Shown: positions 8,680-16,452 of the stretch, piece by piece
Position numbering within the stretch: position 1 is the first letter of the stretch
Layout of the letters: each line of letters begins with the position of its first letter
NCBI GenBank assembly: GCA_965221215.1
Contig: OZ244872.1
Span: forward strand, 2,542,001 to 2,606,000
DNA length: 64,000 nucleotides
DNA from: Aldehydirespirator sp965221215
GTDB lineage: Bacteria; Actinomycetota; Acidimicrobiia; Acidimicrobiales; Aldehydirespiratoraceae
Reading direction: 5' to 3'
Position numbers and translations under genes: made by a program
Notes under the pieces: model-generated
What the model was told of the DNA's origin: nothing
The model's database searches: none
The model's input: only the letters and a program-made list of their open reading frames with translations

Positions 8680-9537
8680 TCAGGCCAGGGCGGCGTCGGC
8701 CAGCCGGTCCACCTGGTCGAGGTCGGCCATGGTGGGGATGAAGACGTACTCGTCCACGCCTACGGCCGCGAAGTCCCGCACCGCGGCGGTCACGTCGGCG
8801 GCTCTGCGGTAGGCGCCCTCGGCGAACATGCGGGCCCGGTCGCCCTGATAGCCGTAGTAGTCGAGCAGATAGTCGACGTTGGAGTCGTCGCCCAGCGCGA
8901 AGTAGTGCATCACCATGATGACGGGGGCGCCGTCGCGGCCCGCGGCGCGCCACGCGGCCCGTACCTTCTCGGCCATCTCGTGGGTGGCGGCGGGACCCCG
9001 AGACGACACGCTCCAACCCACCCCGCAGCGCACGATCCGAGGGATGGCCGCGTCGAGGCTGCCGCCGAAGAAGACCGGGACCGCGCCGCCGCGCACCGGC
9101 GCCAGCGACGACGGGCGGGCTCGGCCGCCTGCTGGCTGACCGAGCCATTCGGCCCGCATGGTCTCGAGGTCGGCATCAAGGCGCCGGCCGCGGGTGGCGA
9201 AGCTGCGGCCGGTGGCCTCGTAGTCGTCGGCGCGGCGGCCCACGCCGATGCCGAGCATGAAGCGCCCACCGCTGATCTGATCCACCGACGCGGCCTGCTT
9301 GGCCACCATCACCGCGCTGCGGGCCGGGGCGAGCAGCACGTTGGTGCGCAACCCGATCCGGCTGGTGACCGCGGCAGCCGCGGCCATCGCGGTGAGCGAC
9401 TCGAAGCCGGGGTACACGATCCGGTCGATGGAGGTCAGCGCATCGAATCCGGCCTCCTCGGCCCGGCGGGCCCAGGCCAGCAGCAACTCGCCGCTGGTGC
9501 CCCTGGTGGTGACGGGCAGCCCGATACCAACCCTCAT
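8680..9537 (-). CDS. LLM-class F420-dependent oxidoreductase
   Basis: 285 residues. Family marks are the N-terminal MRVGIGLPV, EAGFDALTSIDRIVYPGF, the substrate/cofactor strand RIGLRTNVLLAP, and DQISGGRFMLGIGVGRRADDY. The ATG at 9537 is preceded by AGGAGGGA at good spacing. Related to but distinct from the enzyme at 3159. It lies 100 bases after the ETF fusion gene, so a shared transcript feeding or draining electrons through ETF/F420 is possible but not shown. Substrate unknown. Confidence 0.85.
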   Translation of the reverse strand: MRVGIGLPVTTRGTSGELLLAWARRAEEAGFDALTSIDRIVYPGFESLTAMAAAAAVTSRIGLRTNVLLAPARSAVMVAKQAASVDQISGGRFMLGIGVGRRADDYEATGRSFATRGRRLDADLETMRAEWLGQPAGGRARPSSLAPVRGGAVPVFFGGSLDAAIPRIVRCGVGWSVSSRGPAATHEMAEKVRAAWRAAGRDGAPVIMVMHYFALGDDSNVDYLLDYYGYQGDRARMFAEGAYRRAADVTAAVRDFAAVGVDEYVFIPTMADLDQVDRLADAALA

Positions 9538-9616
9538 GTCAGTCCCTCCTATGTCGGTCCCCTTGACTTCGCGCCGATCATTATGCGACGGCCCCGGCGG
9601 GCGCTACGGGCGTCCG

Positions 9617-9652
9617 CTTGCTCGCACGGGCTTCGCCCTACTCGCTCGCAAG
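9617..9652 (-). terminator. Possible stem-loop at the ETF gene end
   Basis: Nested inverted repeats: outer CTTGC/GCAAG and inner GGGC-ttc-GCCC, straddling the stop codon of the ETF gene at 9638. No U-run follows, so termination is only a suggestion. Confidence 0.3.
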
Positions 9653-11482
9653 TCGAACACCCGCATCCCCCGCCTGGCTGTCGGATGAACGTATCCGGTC
9701 GCCGACGCCCCGATTGTTCAGTTCGGCCGTCAACTCCGGCACGATCGTCTGCCACTCGCCGATCAGGCCGACATCGACCTGGTCGAAGATCTCGGCCTCC
9801 GGGTTCGAGTTGACGGCCATTAGCACCCCGGCGTTGCGGATGCCGACGGTGTGGTTGAAGCGGCCGCTGGAGCCGACCGCCACCAGCAACCGGGGCGACA
9901 CCGCATGGCCGGTGACCCCGATCTGGCGGCCTCGGGGCACCCAGCCCTGGTCGGTGACCCTGCGGGTGGCGCCCAGCGCCGCGTCGCCGAGGGCGGTCCG
10001 CAGCTCGTCGATCACCGGATAGCCGTCGGGCTCCACCCCCACCCCCACGGCCACCACGGTGCGAGCTCGGCGCAGCTCGCCCGAGTCATCGTCGTCGCGC
10101 TCAACCGACACGGTGCGCAGCCGCGACGGCGCGGGCGCATCGAGCATCTGGGCCTTGAGCCGGGGAGGGTTCTGTCGGGGTGGCCGGGCGGCCAGCACGC
10201 CGGGTCGGATGGTGGCCATCTGCACCGGCGAGCGCGACAGGATCGGCGCCTGCAGTCGTCCGCCGAAGGCGGGCTTCCAGGCCACTAGGCGGCCGTCGGG
10301 ACCGACTTCCAGGCCGACGGCGTCGCCGGTGAGCCCCCAACCACAGCGGGCCGCCACAACCGAGGCTACTACCCGGCCCGAGCGGGTGCCCTCCACCAGC
10401 AGCGCCCAGGGAAGCCGCTCGGCCGCGGCCGCGGCGAGGGCCTCGGCCTGCTCCGACGGCTCGGCCGCCTCCGGGATCACCAGCAGGCGGTCGGCGCCGG
10501 CCGCGGCCAGCCCGGCCCACACGGACTCGTCAACCATGTTGGTGACAGCCGTGACCGTGCCCGAGATCCAGGCAGCAAGCTCGGCGGCCTCTCCCAGCAG
10601 CTCGGCGCCTATACCCGGTTCGGTGAAGAAGCACCAGACGGAGTTCTCGCCGGGTCCGTCGGGCCCGCCGGCCAGCAGAGCCGAGCTGGCCGGTGCCGGG
10701 GCGCTCTCTTCGGGCGGGTCGTCGGAGAACGCTCCGAACTCCTCGAGAAGATCCACTGCCTCCGTCACCGACGACGCTCGCCGCGCCTTGCGGGTGGCGG
10801 TCAGCACCCGAACCGGGCCTACCGAGGTGGGCGAACCCGCGGCGCCGAGCTGTTCGGCGGGCACGTCCAGGTCGGCCGCCGACAGTCGCTCGATGAGGTC
10901 GTCGTCCACCTTGGCGTACTCCTCGGGCGGGGCCTTGGAGGGCGCGCACAGCCGCTCGGCCGTGGACAGCGCGACGGGCAGGTCGCCGGTGACGGTGCAA
11001 TAGCCGTCGTCGGTCTCCAGCCGGGCCTTGAATGTGCCGCCGTCCACCTTCAGATCCCGAACCCCGGCCGCGAAGGGCAGGCCCAGCAGTTCGGCCACTT
11101 CGACGGGCACCTGGCCGGTGTCGGAGTCGAGCGAGTTGAGCCCGGCCAGCACCAGATCGAACGGGCCCTCGCGCCGCAGCGCGGCCGCCAGCGCCACCGC
11201 GGTGGCCAGGGTGTCGCTGCCCGCGAAGGCCCGATCGCAGAGATGGACGCCCCGGTGGGCCCCGCAGGCGATCATCTCCCGCAGGGCGTCGGCCGCCGCG
11301 AGCGGACCCATGGTGAACACCACTGCCTCGCCGTCGGTGCCAGCCAGCTCCACCGCCTTGGCGTTGGCCCGCCGGCAATAGGCGTTGACCTCCAGCGGCA
11401 CCCCGTCGCGCACCAAGCGGCCGTCACGCAACTCGAACTCCGCTGGAGCGGGAATCTGCTTGACTAGAACGGCGATCCTCAC
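9638..11482 (-). CDS. Electron transfer flavoprotein, beta and alpha subunits fused
   Basis: 614 residues in one chain. Residues 1 to about 255 look like EtfB/FixA (MRIAVLVKQIPAP, then VLAGLNSLDSDTGQVPVEVA). After an acidic Ala/Pro-rich linker (about 250-275) residues 280-600 look like EtfA/FixB, with the FAD-binding signature GRQIGVTGHAVSPRLLVAVG followed by FNHTVGIRNAG and NPEAEIFDQVDVGLIGEW. ETF takes electrons from acyl-CoA or other dehydrogenases to the quinone pool. GTG start at 11482 lies nine bases from a GTATAC palindrome. Subunit fusion is unusual for bacteria. The last 20 residues (after the conserved end) are atypical and may be repeat-derived. Confidence 0.85.
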   Translation of the reverse strand: MRIAVLVKQIPAPAEFELRDGRLVRDGVPLEVNAYCRRANAKAVELAGTDGEAVVFTMGPLAAADALREMIACGAHRGVHLCDRAFAGSDTLATAVALAAALRREGPFDLVLAGLNSLDSDTGQVPVEVAELLGLPFAAGVRDLKVDGGTFKARLETDDGYCTVTGDLPVALSTAERLCAPSKAPPEEYAKVDDDLIERLSAADLDVPAEQLGAAGSPTSVGPVRVLTATRKARRASSVTEAVDLLEEFGAFSDDPPEESAPAPASSALLAGGPDGPGENSVWCFFTEPGIGAELLGEAAELAAWISGTVTAVTNMVDESVWAGLAAAGADRLLVIPEAAEPSEQAEALAAAAAERLPWALLVEGTRSGRVVASVVAARCGWGLTGDAVGLEVGPDGRLVAWKPAFGGRLQAPILSRSPVQMATIRPGVLAARPPRQNPPRLKAQMLDAPAPSRLRTVSVERDDDDSGELRRARTVVAVGVGVEPDGYPVIDELRTALGDAALGATRRVTDQGWVPRGRQIGVTGHAVSPRLLVAVGSSGRFNHTVGIRNAGVLMAVNSNPEAEIFDQVDVGLIGEWQTIVPELTAELNNRGVGDRIRSSDSQAGDAGVRLASE

Positions 11483-11490
11483 GGCGCTCT

Positions 11491-11496
11491 GTATAC
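11491..11496. promoter_or_regulatory. GTATAC palindrome upstream of the ETF fusion
   Basis: On the minus strand the context is CGGTATACAGAGCGCC running straight into the GTG start, the same layout as at 3146. Confidence 0.45.
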
Positions 11497-11559
11497 CGTC
11501 CGCTCAGCCCAACCCTGCTACCGGGCCCGAGCCCGTGCCCCAGCTTCGATGGACGCCCA

Positions 11560-11694
11560 GAGGCCGAGCGGATAGGTGAGCGTTCCGGCTCACACGGGCG
11601 AGGCCGTGGCCCGAGCGGCCCGTGAGCGCAGCCAACAAGAGCGGGAATATAACGCCGCGAGGCGACTGGCTCTCACCGATTTGACCGCCCTCTT
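11560..11694. repeat. Dispersed repeat family, copy b
   Basis: Same block order as copy a: GAGGCCGAGCGGATAGG, the core CGTGGCCCGAGCGGCC, then GAGCGCAGCCAACAAGAGCG and a GCGACTGGCTCTCA tail shared with copy c. It begins (on the minus strand) 12 bases after the stop of the SDR gene. Confidence 0.8.
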
Positions 11695-11705
11695 CGAACG
11701 GCGGC

Positions 11706-12476
11706 TCAATAGCCGATCACTGCGCCGCCGTCGACCCGCACCACCGACCCGGTGACGAAGCTGGCCCGGGCGCTGCACAGGAACGTCACCACATCGGCCA
11801 GTTCCTGGGCCAGGCCGAAGCGGCCCATCGGAATCGAGCCACGATGTCGCGCCCGCACAGCATCGAGGGTCGTACCGTCCGCCGTGGCGCGAGTCTGCTG
11901 GGCGCGGGCCAGCGCCCCGGTGTCGAACTGGCCGGGCACCACCACGTTCACCAGCACTTCGGGCGCCAACTCGAGAGCCAGCGAGCGAGCGGCGGCGGCC
12001 ACCCCGCTGCGGAACACCCCCGACAGCGCCAGCTCGGGCGACGCCTCCAGCACCGACCGGGCGGTGATGTACACCAGGCGCCCGTCGCCGCCGGAGCGCA
12101 GATGAGGAATTGCGGCCCGGGTCGCGCCCAGCGCGGGCTTCAGCATCCGCTCGTAGGCAGCCTCCTCGTCGGCCGACGACACTTCGGTCATCCCGCCGGG
12201 CGTGCCGCCGGGGGTGTTGACCACGCAGATGTCGAGGCCGCCGAGCCGGGCCGCGGCCTCGTCCACCATGAGGGCGGGCTCGCCCTCGACAGTCAGGTCG
12301 CCGGCTACGGCGACCCCTCCCGGCAGCGACGCGGCGATCTCGTCGGCCAGTTCGGCCCGGCGGCCCGACACCGCCACCAGCGCGCCCTCAGCCGCAAGCG
12401 TCTCGGCGATGGCCCGCCCCAGCCCGGCGGTGGAGCCGAACACCAGCGCCCGCCGGCCACCCAAACCCAGATCCAT
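11706..12476 (-). CDS. Short-chain dehydrogenase/reductase (SDR)
   Basis: 256 residues from the ATG at 12476; the open frame continues upstream only through repeat DNA. Rossmann motif: GSTAGLGRAIAETLA, then VNTPGG in the place of the usual NNAG, and a C-terminal end FVTGSVVRVDGGAVIGY. The active-site region has a serine in YITARSVLEASPELALSG but no clear YxxxK, where the residues read LSGVFRSGVAAAARS; the catalytic Tyr-Lys pair thus looks replaced, as in some atypical SDRs (for example the bacterial 3-oxoacyl reductase-like paralogues). Function is uncertain. It is flanked on both sides by dispersed repeats. Confidence 0.75.
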   Translation of the reverse strand: MDLGLGGRRALVFGSTAGLGRAIAETLAAEGALVAVSGRRAELADEIAASLPGGVAVAGDLTVEGEPALMVDEAAARLGGLDICVVNTPGGTPGGMTEVSSADEEAAYERMLKPALGATRAAIPHLRSGGDGRLVYITARSVLEASPELALSGVFRSGVAAAARSLALELAPEVLVNVVVPGQFDTGALARAQQTRATADGTTLDAVRARHRGSIPMGRFGLAQELADVVTFLCSARASFVTGSVVRVDGGAVIGY

Positions 12477-12490
12477 GGGCTCGCACGCTA

Positions 12491-12640
12491 GAGGCCGAGC
12501 GAATGGCGAGCGAATCCGGCCCATGCAGGCGAGGCCGTGGGCTGTGACGCCCGGGTTTGGGCGGCCCGTGAGCGAATCGAACAAAGCGGAATCACCCCGC
12601 CGCGACGCGACTGGCTCTCAGCCATTTGCGCACCCTCTTG
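12491..12640. repeat. Dispersed repeat family, copy c
   Basis: Carries GAGGCCGAGCGAATGG, GCGAGGCCGTGG, GGCGGCCCGTGAGCG and the tail GCGACTGGCTCTCAGCC, with a small internal insertion (about 12554-12571) relative to copies a and b. It occupies the region between the divergent SDR and RidA genes. Confidence 0.75.
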
Positions 12641-12738
12641 GGGGCGGGGTCTCGGATGTCGGCCCATCGGAGGAACGAGACACGCTCGGCTCTTGACCGC
12701 CGGGATTCGCCGGGCCGGGGAGGGACCTGTAGGGTTCG

Positions 12739-12744
12739 GTATAC
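12739..12744. promoter_or_regulatory. GTATAC palindrome upstream of RidA
   Basis: Context CGGTATACAGGAATCGG, identical over 15 bases to the site at 3146, located 35 bases before the RidA ATG. Confidence 0.5.
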
Positions 12745-12778
12745 AGGAATCGGCCAGGCGGTCACGGGAGGGTTCGAC

Positions 12779-13246
12779 ATGTCCTACGAGCAGGCGGCCC
12801 GAGACGCCGGCGTCGATCTGGACATGCCTCTTCTGCGGGCAGGCAACTTCGACACCGTGGCCCAGGTCCACGACACGCTGTTCGTGTCGGGCTCCATCGC
12901 GCTGGCCCCCGGCGGAGGTGGGATCGACTATGTGGGCCGGCTCGGCGGCAGCATGGACGTCGAGGAGGGCCAGGCCAGCGCCCGGGGCGCGGCCGAGGCC
13001 ATCCTGGCGTCGGTGCACCAGCATCTCGGCAGCCTCGACGAGGTGCTGCGGGTGGTGCGGCTCACCGGCTATGTCGCCAGCGATCCAGGTTTCAACGCCC
13101 AGCCCGCGGTAATCAACGGCGCCAGCGACTTGATGATCGAGGTGTTCGGCGACGCCGGCCGCCACGCCCGCTCCGCCATCGGCGTGGCGGAACTGCCCCT
13201 CGGCGCATCCGTTGAGGTCGAGGCCATCTTCCAGATCAAGCACTGA
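12779..13246 (+). CDS. RidA/YjgF/YER057c/UK114 family protein
   Basis: 155 residues from ATG 12779, with GGGAGGG ten bases before it. Family hallmarks are DTLFVSGSIALAPGG near residue 38, the middle helix LASVHQHLGSLDEVLRVVRL, and the C-terminal ARSAIGVAELPLGASVEVEA with the arginine and glutamate that bind the carboxylate of imine substrates. RidA proteins hydrolyse reactive enamines/imines; this one may be a pathway-specific paralogue. It starts a group of three small genes (RidA, GlcG-like, ABM-like). Confidence 0.85.
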   Translation: MSYEQAARDAGVDLDMPLLRAGNFDTVAQVHDTLFVSGSIALAPGGGGIDYVGRLGGSMDVEEGQASARGAAEAILASVHQHLGSLDEVLRVVRLTGYVASDPGFNAQPAVINGASDLMIEVFGDAGRHARSAIGVAELPLGASVEVEAIFQIKH

Positions 13247-13298
13247 GCGCTGCGCCGGTGCGGATCGTCCATCCAAACCCAAATCAACAGGAGCAAAC

Positions 13299-13733
13299 GT
13301 GACAAGCAACACCATGAACGTCGAGACCCTCACCCTCGAGGGGGCCAAACTGGCCGCGGATGTGGCCCTGTCCACCGCCGACGACGAGGGCCTGGCCGTG
13401 TGCGTGGCGGTGGTGAACGCCACCGGCAACCTGGTGCTGGTGCACCGCATGGACGGCGTGGTGGAGATCGCCCTCGAGAACGCCATCGCCAAGGCGCTGG
13501 CCGCGCTGACGTTCAAGCGCGACACCGGAGAGCTGTCGGACTACTTCCAGACCGACAAGTCGCTCGGCCCGCCCATGACCGCCCGCCATCACATCCTGGC
13601 GGTGGAGGGCGGAGAGCCCCTGACCACCTCGGGCGGCACGGTCGTCGGCGCTCTCGGGATCTCCGGCGCCAAGCACGCCGAGGATGTGGTGTGCTCCAAA
13701 GCGGCGGCCGAGGCGTTCACCGCCGCCACCTGA
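13299..13733 (+). CDS. GlcG/HbpS family heme-binding-like protein
   Basis: 144 residues from GTG 13299, chosen because AGGAG lies five bases upstream; an internal ATG at 13314 is an alternative. GlcG/HbpS pattern: LTLEGAKLAADVALSTADDEG, VCVAVVNATGNLVLVHRMDG, then AIAKALAALTFKRDT and GGTVVGALGISGA near the C-terminus. Members bind haem or act as accessory proteins near glycolate, glycerol and other oxidation operons. No catalytic function is established. It has no signal peptide. Confidence 0.8.
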   Translation: MTSNTMNVETLTLEGAKLAADVALSTADDEGLAVCVAVVNATGNLVLVHRMDGVVEIALENAIAKALAALTFKRDTGELSDYFQTDKSLGPPMTARHHILAVEGGEPLTTSGGTVVGALGISGAKHAEDVVCSKAAAEAFTAAT

Positions 13734-13743
13734 AGTGCCCCAG

Positions 13744-14106
13744 ATGGCTGACGACCATCACCACCACGACAAGCACGCCAACCCGATCCTGAAGGATCTG
13801 CCCGCCGGGTCGTTCGCGTTCCACTACACGCTGCAGGCCAAGCCGGGCCGGGCCCAAGACTTCATAGACGCCTTCGAGGCCTGGGACCACAGCGATGAGA
13901 ACATCGTCCACACCACGCCGGGCATCGTCCACGAGGGCGTGCTGTACCAGAGCGAGGACGACCCCGAGCGGTTCTACCTGATAGGCACCTGGAACAACCG
14001 GGAGAACCACCGCAACGTGGTGGCCCGCCTGATAGAGATGCGCCCCGCCTGGATGGACCTGCTAACGAAGGACATAACCCCCGAGTACTGCCAAATAATC
14101 GGCTGA
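13744..14106 (+). CDS. Antibiotic-biosynthesis-monooxygenase-like (ABM fold) protein
   Basis: 120 residues from the ATG at 13744. After a His-rich N-terminus (DDHHHHDKH) the protein has the short ferredoxin-like pattern of ABM proteins: FAFHYTLQAKPGRAQDFIDA, then FYLIGTWNNRENHRNVV and a C-terminal helix. ABM proteins include cofactor-free monooxygenases and haem-degrading enzymes. The His cluster could bind a metal. It is 10 bases after the GlcG-like gene and likely cotranscribed with it. Confidence 0.6.
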   Translation: MADDHHHHDKHANPILKDLPAGSFAFHYTLQAKPGRAQDFIDAFEAWDHSDENIVHTTPGIVHEGVLYQSEDDPERFYLIGTWNNRENHRNVVARLIEMRPAWMDLLTKDITPEYCQIIG

Positions 14107-14145
14107 ACCACAAAATGGCGAATGCTCCTACAGGAGCAAAGAAAA

Positions 14146-14170
14146 GGGACCCCGTGCGTTCCGGGGTCCC
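14146..14170 (-). terminator. Strong hairpin downstream of DUF3800 gene
   Basis: Perfect 9-bp arms GGGACCCCG/CGGGGTCCC with a 7-base loop. On the minus strand the hairpin is followed by a T-rich stretch (CTTTTCTTTG), which suits intrinsic termination of the DUF3800 transcript; it can also stop the opposing ABM-like gene. Confidence 0.65.
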
Positions 14171-14277
14171 AGACACCTGGGGCGTACGGTCGTGTTCAGC
14201 CGGAAGCCTACTAACCGGAGCCGTCAGGCCGCCTTGATGATAGGCCGCCTGCCACCGCGGTTGCAAACGAAACCCTC

Positions 14278-15000
14278 TCAGATAACAACGATCTGGTTGG
14301 TCCAGGGCCGGTGGGTGTGGGTGCGCTTCGTGGCGAGGCCTTGGGCCCGCAGGTTCGCCAGTTGGGTGTTGAGGACATGCATTCCCGGCGTGCCCTCGAT
14401 GGTGCGGCGTCGGGCCGCTGAGATAAGGTCGGCGGCCTGGGTGGGTTCTGAGGTCATGGAATCGACGTAGTGGACTACGGGATGCAGCGGGAGGTTCTTG
14501 GTGGTGACGTAGCTCGCGACGCAGTGGCTCGCGTGGGCGTCAAGCCTGTTCTCGGAGCGGTCCATGACAACGATGCCGATCTCATTGCGGTGCGCGCACT
14601 CGACCGCGAAATGCTCGACGAGACGGTGCAACTGCATCGGCAGCGATGCCTTGGTGGCCATCGAGTGGTGCATCTTGGCCTTGTTGATGCTGGCGGTGTA
14701 GACGGTGCAGTCGAGGCCTCCCAGGATTCGGATCACCTCGAGCACGAGTGCGCGGTTTCTGCGGTTCCTCCAGCCCTTGGGTGTGAGCAGGGCGGTGGAC
14801 TTCATCTCCCAGGAGGAGGGCCGGCCGCGTTCGGGGAAGTGGTGGGCTTTCGCGCCGGAGATTCGGCGGGTCAGCTTGGGGACTCTGGCTGATGAGACGG
14901 AGAGGCCTCCGATGACCACGGCGCCGGAAGAGTGGTTGAGCGAGATGGCACCGGAATCATCGAGGTACAGCATTCGCGTGCTGCGCTGGTTGGCGGGCAT
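14278..15000 (-). CDS. DUF3800 domain protein
   Basis: 240 residues. DUF3800 has an RNase H-like pattern: an N-terminal YLDDSG (here MLYLDDSGAISLN), a central strand IGIVVMDRSENRLD and a C-terminal QAADLISAARRR. These proteins are frequent near phage and defence genes, and the acidic residues suggest a nuclease-like fold, but the function is not known. Its codon use is somewhat less GC-skewed than its neighbours, which suggests transfer. It is monocistronic, with its own terminator hairpin and a long upstream non-coding region. Confidence 0.75.
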   Translation of the reverse strand: MPANQRSTRMLYLDDSGAISLNHSSGAVVIGGLSVSSARVPKLTRRISGAKAHHFPERGRPSSWEMKSTALLTPKGWRNRRNRALVLEVIRILGGLDCTVYTASINKAKMHHSMATKASLPMQLHRLVEHFAVECAHRNEIGIVVMDRSENRLDAHASHCVASYVTTKNLPLHPVVHYVDSMTSEPTQAADLISAARRRTIEGTPGMHVLNTQLANLRAQGLATKRTHTHRPWTNQIVVI

Positions 15001-15359
15001 CGGGGTGGGCTCTCTTGGTTCGGCGGGTCGGGCGGGCGGGTCTTAGGTGAAGGGCAGTTGCGCGTCGGCAGTCTGTGCGTCGCACCGACGATCATGCCGG
15101 AGGTTCTTCTAGCAGTAAACCCCACCAACTGCACTGAATCTCCCCCGAATTGGGGGACACTACCCTCGGCATCGAGACCGACAGGGTGCGCTACTGCCGG
15201 CTCTGTCCCGCGACGACACCGTTAGTCGGGTGCGAGGCCTCGACGGGGTTAAGGCGGTGAGGCAGGTCCAACACTCTTTCTCAAGCGCTCCGAGGCTCTA
15301 GGCATAGGTACCCGCCCGACCCATAGGTGGATCACGCCATCTGAGTAGCCTTGAGCACC
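15001..15359. other. Non-coding gap between DUF3800 and HsdR-like gene
   Basis: No convincing gene in 359 bases. The only structure I see is a short inverted repeat at 15141-15157 (TCCCCC-gaatt-GGGGGA). The gap should hold the divergent promoters of the two neighbours. Confidence 0.5.
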
Positions 15360-16439
15360 ATGTCCCTGCGTGAGACGGTCGAGAAAATTCGGTCGAACCC
15401 GACTCCAGCCAACGAGGAGACTGCGAAGTTCCAGATTCTGGCACCGATCCTTGCAGACCTGTCCTGGGACACGAGAGGGCCAGAGGTGCTGTTCGAGCAT
15501 CCAGTCGGTGGCAAGAAAGGTGGAGGTAAGGCCGACATCGCTCTGAAGGCACACGGGCGTATCCGGGCGCTCATCGAGGCCAAGGCCCCCGGCGCGCGCC
15601 TGCAAGACCATGTTGCGCAGGTCTTGGGCTACGCCTTCCACGAAGGCGTTGACATCTGCGCCCTCAGCGACGGCATCAGATGGTGGCTCTATCTGCCTCG
15701 AGAGTCAGGGCCTCCTCCTGAACGCCGCTTCGCCGTCCTTGACCTTGGCACGACAGGCGATCCGGTCGATCAGGTCAGCGATGACCTCACCACGTTTCTT
15801 GGCCGCGAGTCGCTTATGAGCGGCCGCTCCAAGACGCGGGCCGAGCAAGTTCTCGGTGCACTGAGGGAGGCCGCCAAGCTCGCGAACGAAATGCCGAGAA
15901 TCTGGCGGCACATGCTCGAAGCGCCCGACAACGATCTGGTCGATCTGGTCGGCCAGAGGGTGTACGAAGAACTCAGCCTCCGCCCGGACCGCGGCCAGAT
16001 CGTGGCGGCTATGCGAAACGAGCCCATTCCAGCGGCCGAGAGCGGAACTCCCGCCCCGCCCGAAGCGGCAACCGAGACCGCTGTGCCGCCCGACAAGCCA
16101 CCGCAGATCAAGAAGCCGACGAAACGGCCCGTGGCGATCCTGCTGTGGAAGGAACGCCATCTCGTGCGCTATCACAAGGATGTTCTGCTTGCGGTCGCCG
16201 ACCGGCTGCACGAGCTCCACCGCGGCGAGTTCGACGAGAGGGTGGCGCCGCTCAAGTCCGGTACATGGCGGTACCTGGCACGCGATCGACAGCTAGTGCG
16301 GCCCATCAGCGTCGGGCGAACGGCTTCGGGTCACTACGTGGACGTGAACTTGAGTGCGGCAACGATAAAGCGTCGAGCCATCGACCTGCTGGAGGCTTTC
16401 GGTTACGGCGAGGCCGACCTCGAATACCTCTACGAGTAG
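15360..16439 (+). CDS. Type I restriction HsdR N-terminal-domain protein (solitary)
   Basis: About 359 residues from ATG 15360 (the alternative TTG at 15351 adds three residues). The first half matches the HSDR_N nuclease domain: ANEETAKFQILAPILADLSW, then GGGKADIALKAHGRIRALIE followed by AKAPG gives the PD-D/ExK aspartate, glutamate and lysine. The middle is a Pro/Lys-rich linker (about 225-265) and the C-terminus an unrecognised small domain. There is no helicase module, methylase or specificity gene next to it, so it is an orphan nuclease-like protein of unknown role. It ends 13 bases before the indolepyruvate oxidoreductase gene. Confidence 0.7.
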   Translation: MSLRETVEKIRSNPTPANEETAKFQILAPILADLSWDTRGPEVLFEHPVGGKKGGGKADIALKAHGRIRALIEAKAPGARLQDHVAQVLGYAFHEGVDICALSDGIRWWLYLPRESGPPPERRFAVLDLGTTGDPVDQVSDDLTTFLGRESLMSGRSKTRAEQVLGALREAAKLANEMPRIWRHMLEAPDNDLVDLVGQRVYEELSLRPDRGQIVAAMRNEPIPAAESGTPAPPEAATETAVPPDKPPQIKKPTKRPVAILLWKERHLVRYHKDVLLAVADRLHELHRGEFDERVAPLKSGTWRYLARDRQLVRPISVGRTASGHYVDVNLSAATIKRRAIDLLEAFGYGEADLEYLYE

Positions 16440-16452
16440 GAGCCCGGACGCT

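Noticed and set aside
9545..9570. Duplicated start before the F420 oxidoreductase (GACCGACATAGG versus GACTGACATGAGG)
   Set aside because: Suggestive but short, and the first copy has ATA, not a start codon; not counted among the junction duplications.
15141..15157. TCCCCC-gaatt-GGGGGA hairpin as a terminator
   Set aside because: It lies upstream of both divergent genes and has no T-run; left as an unexplained small inverted repeat.
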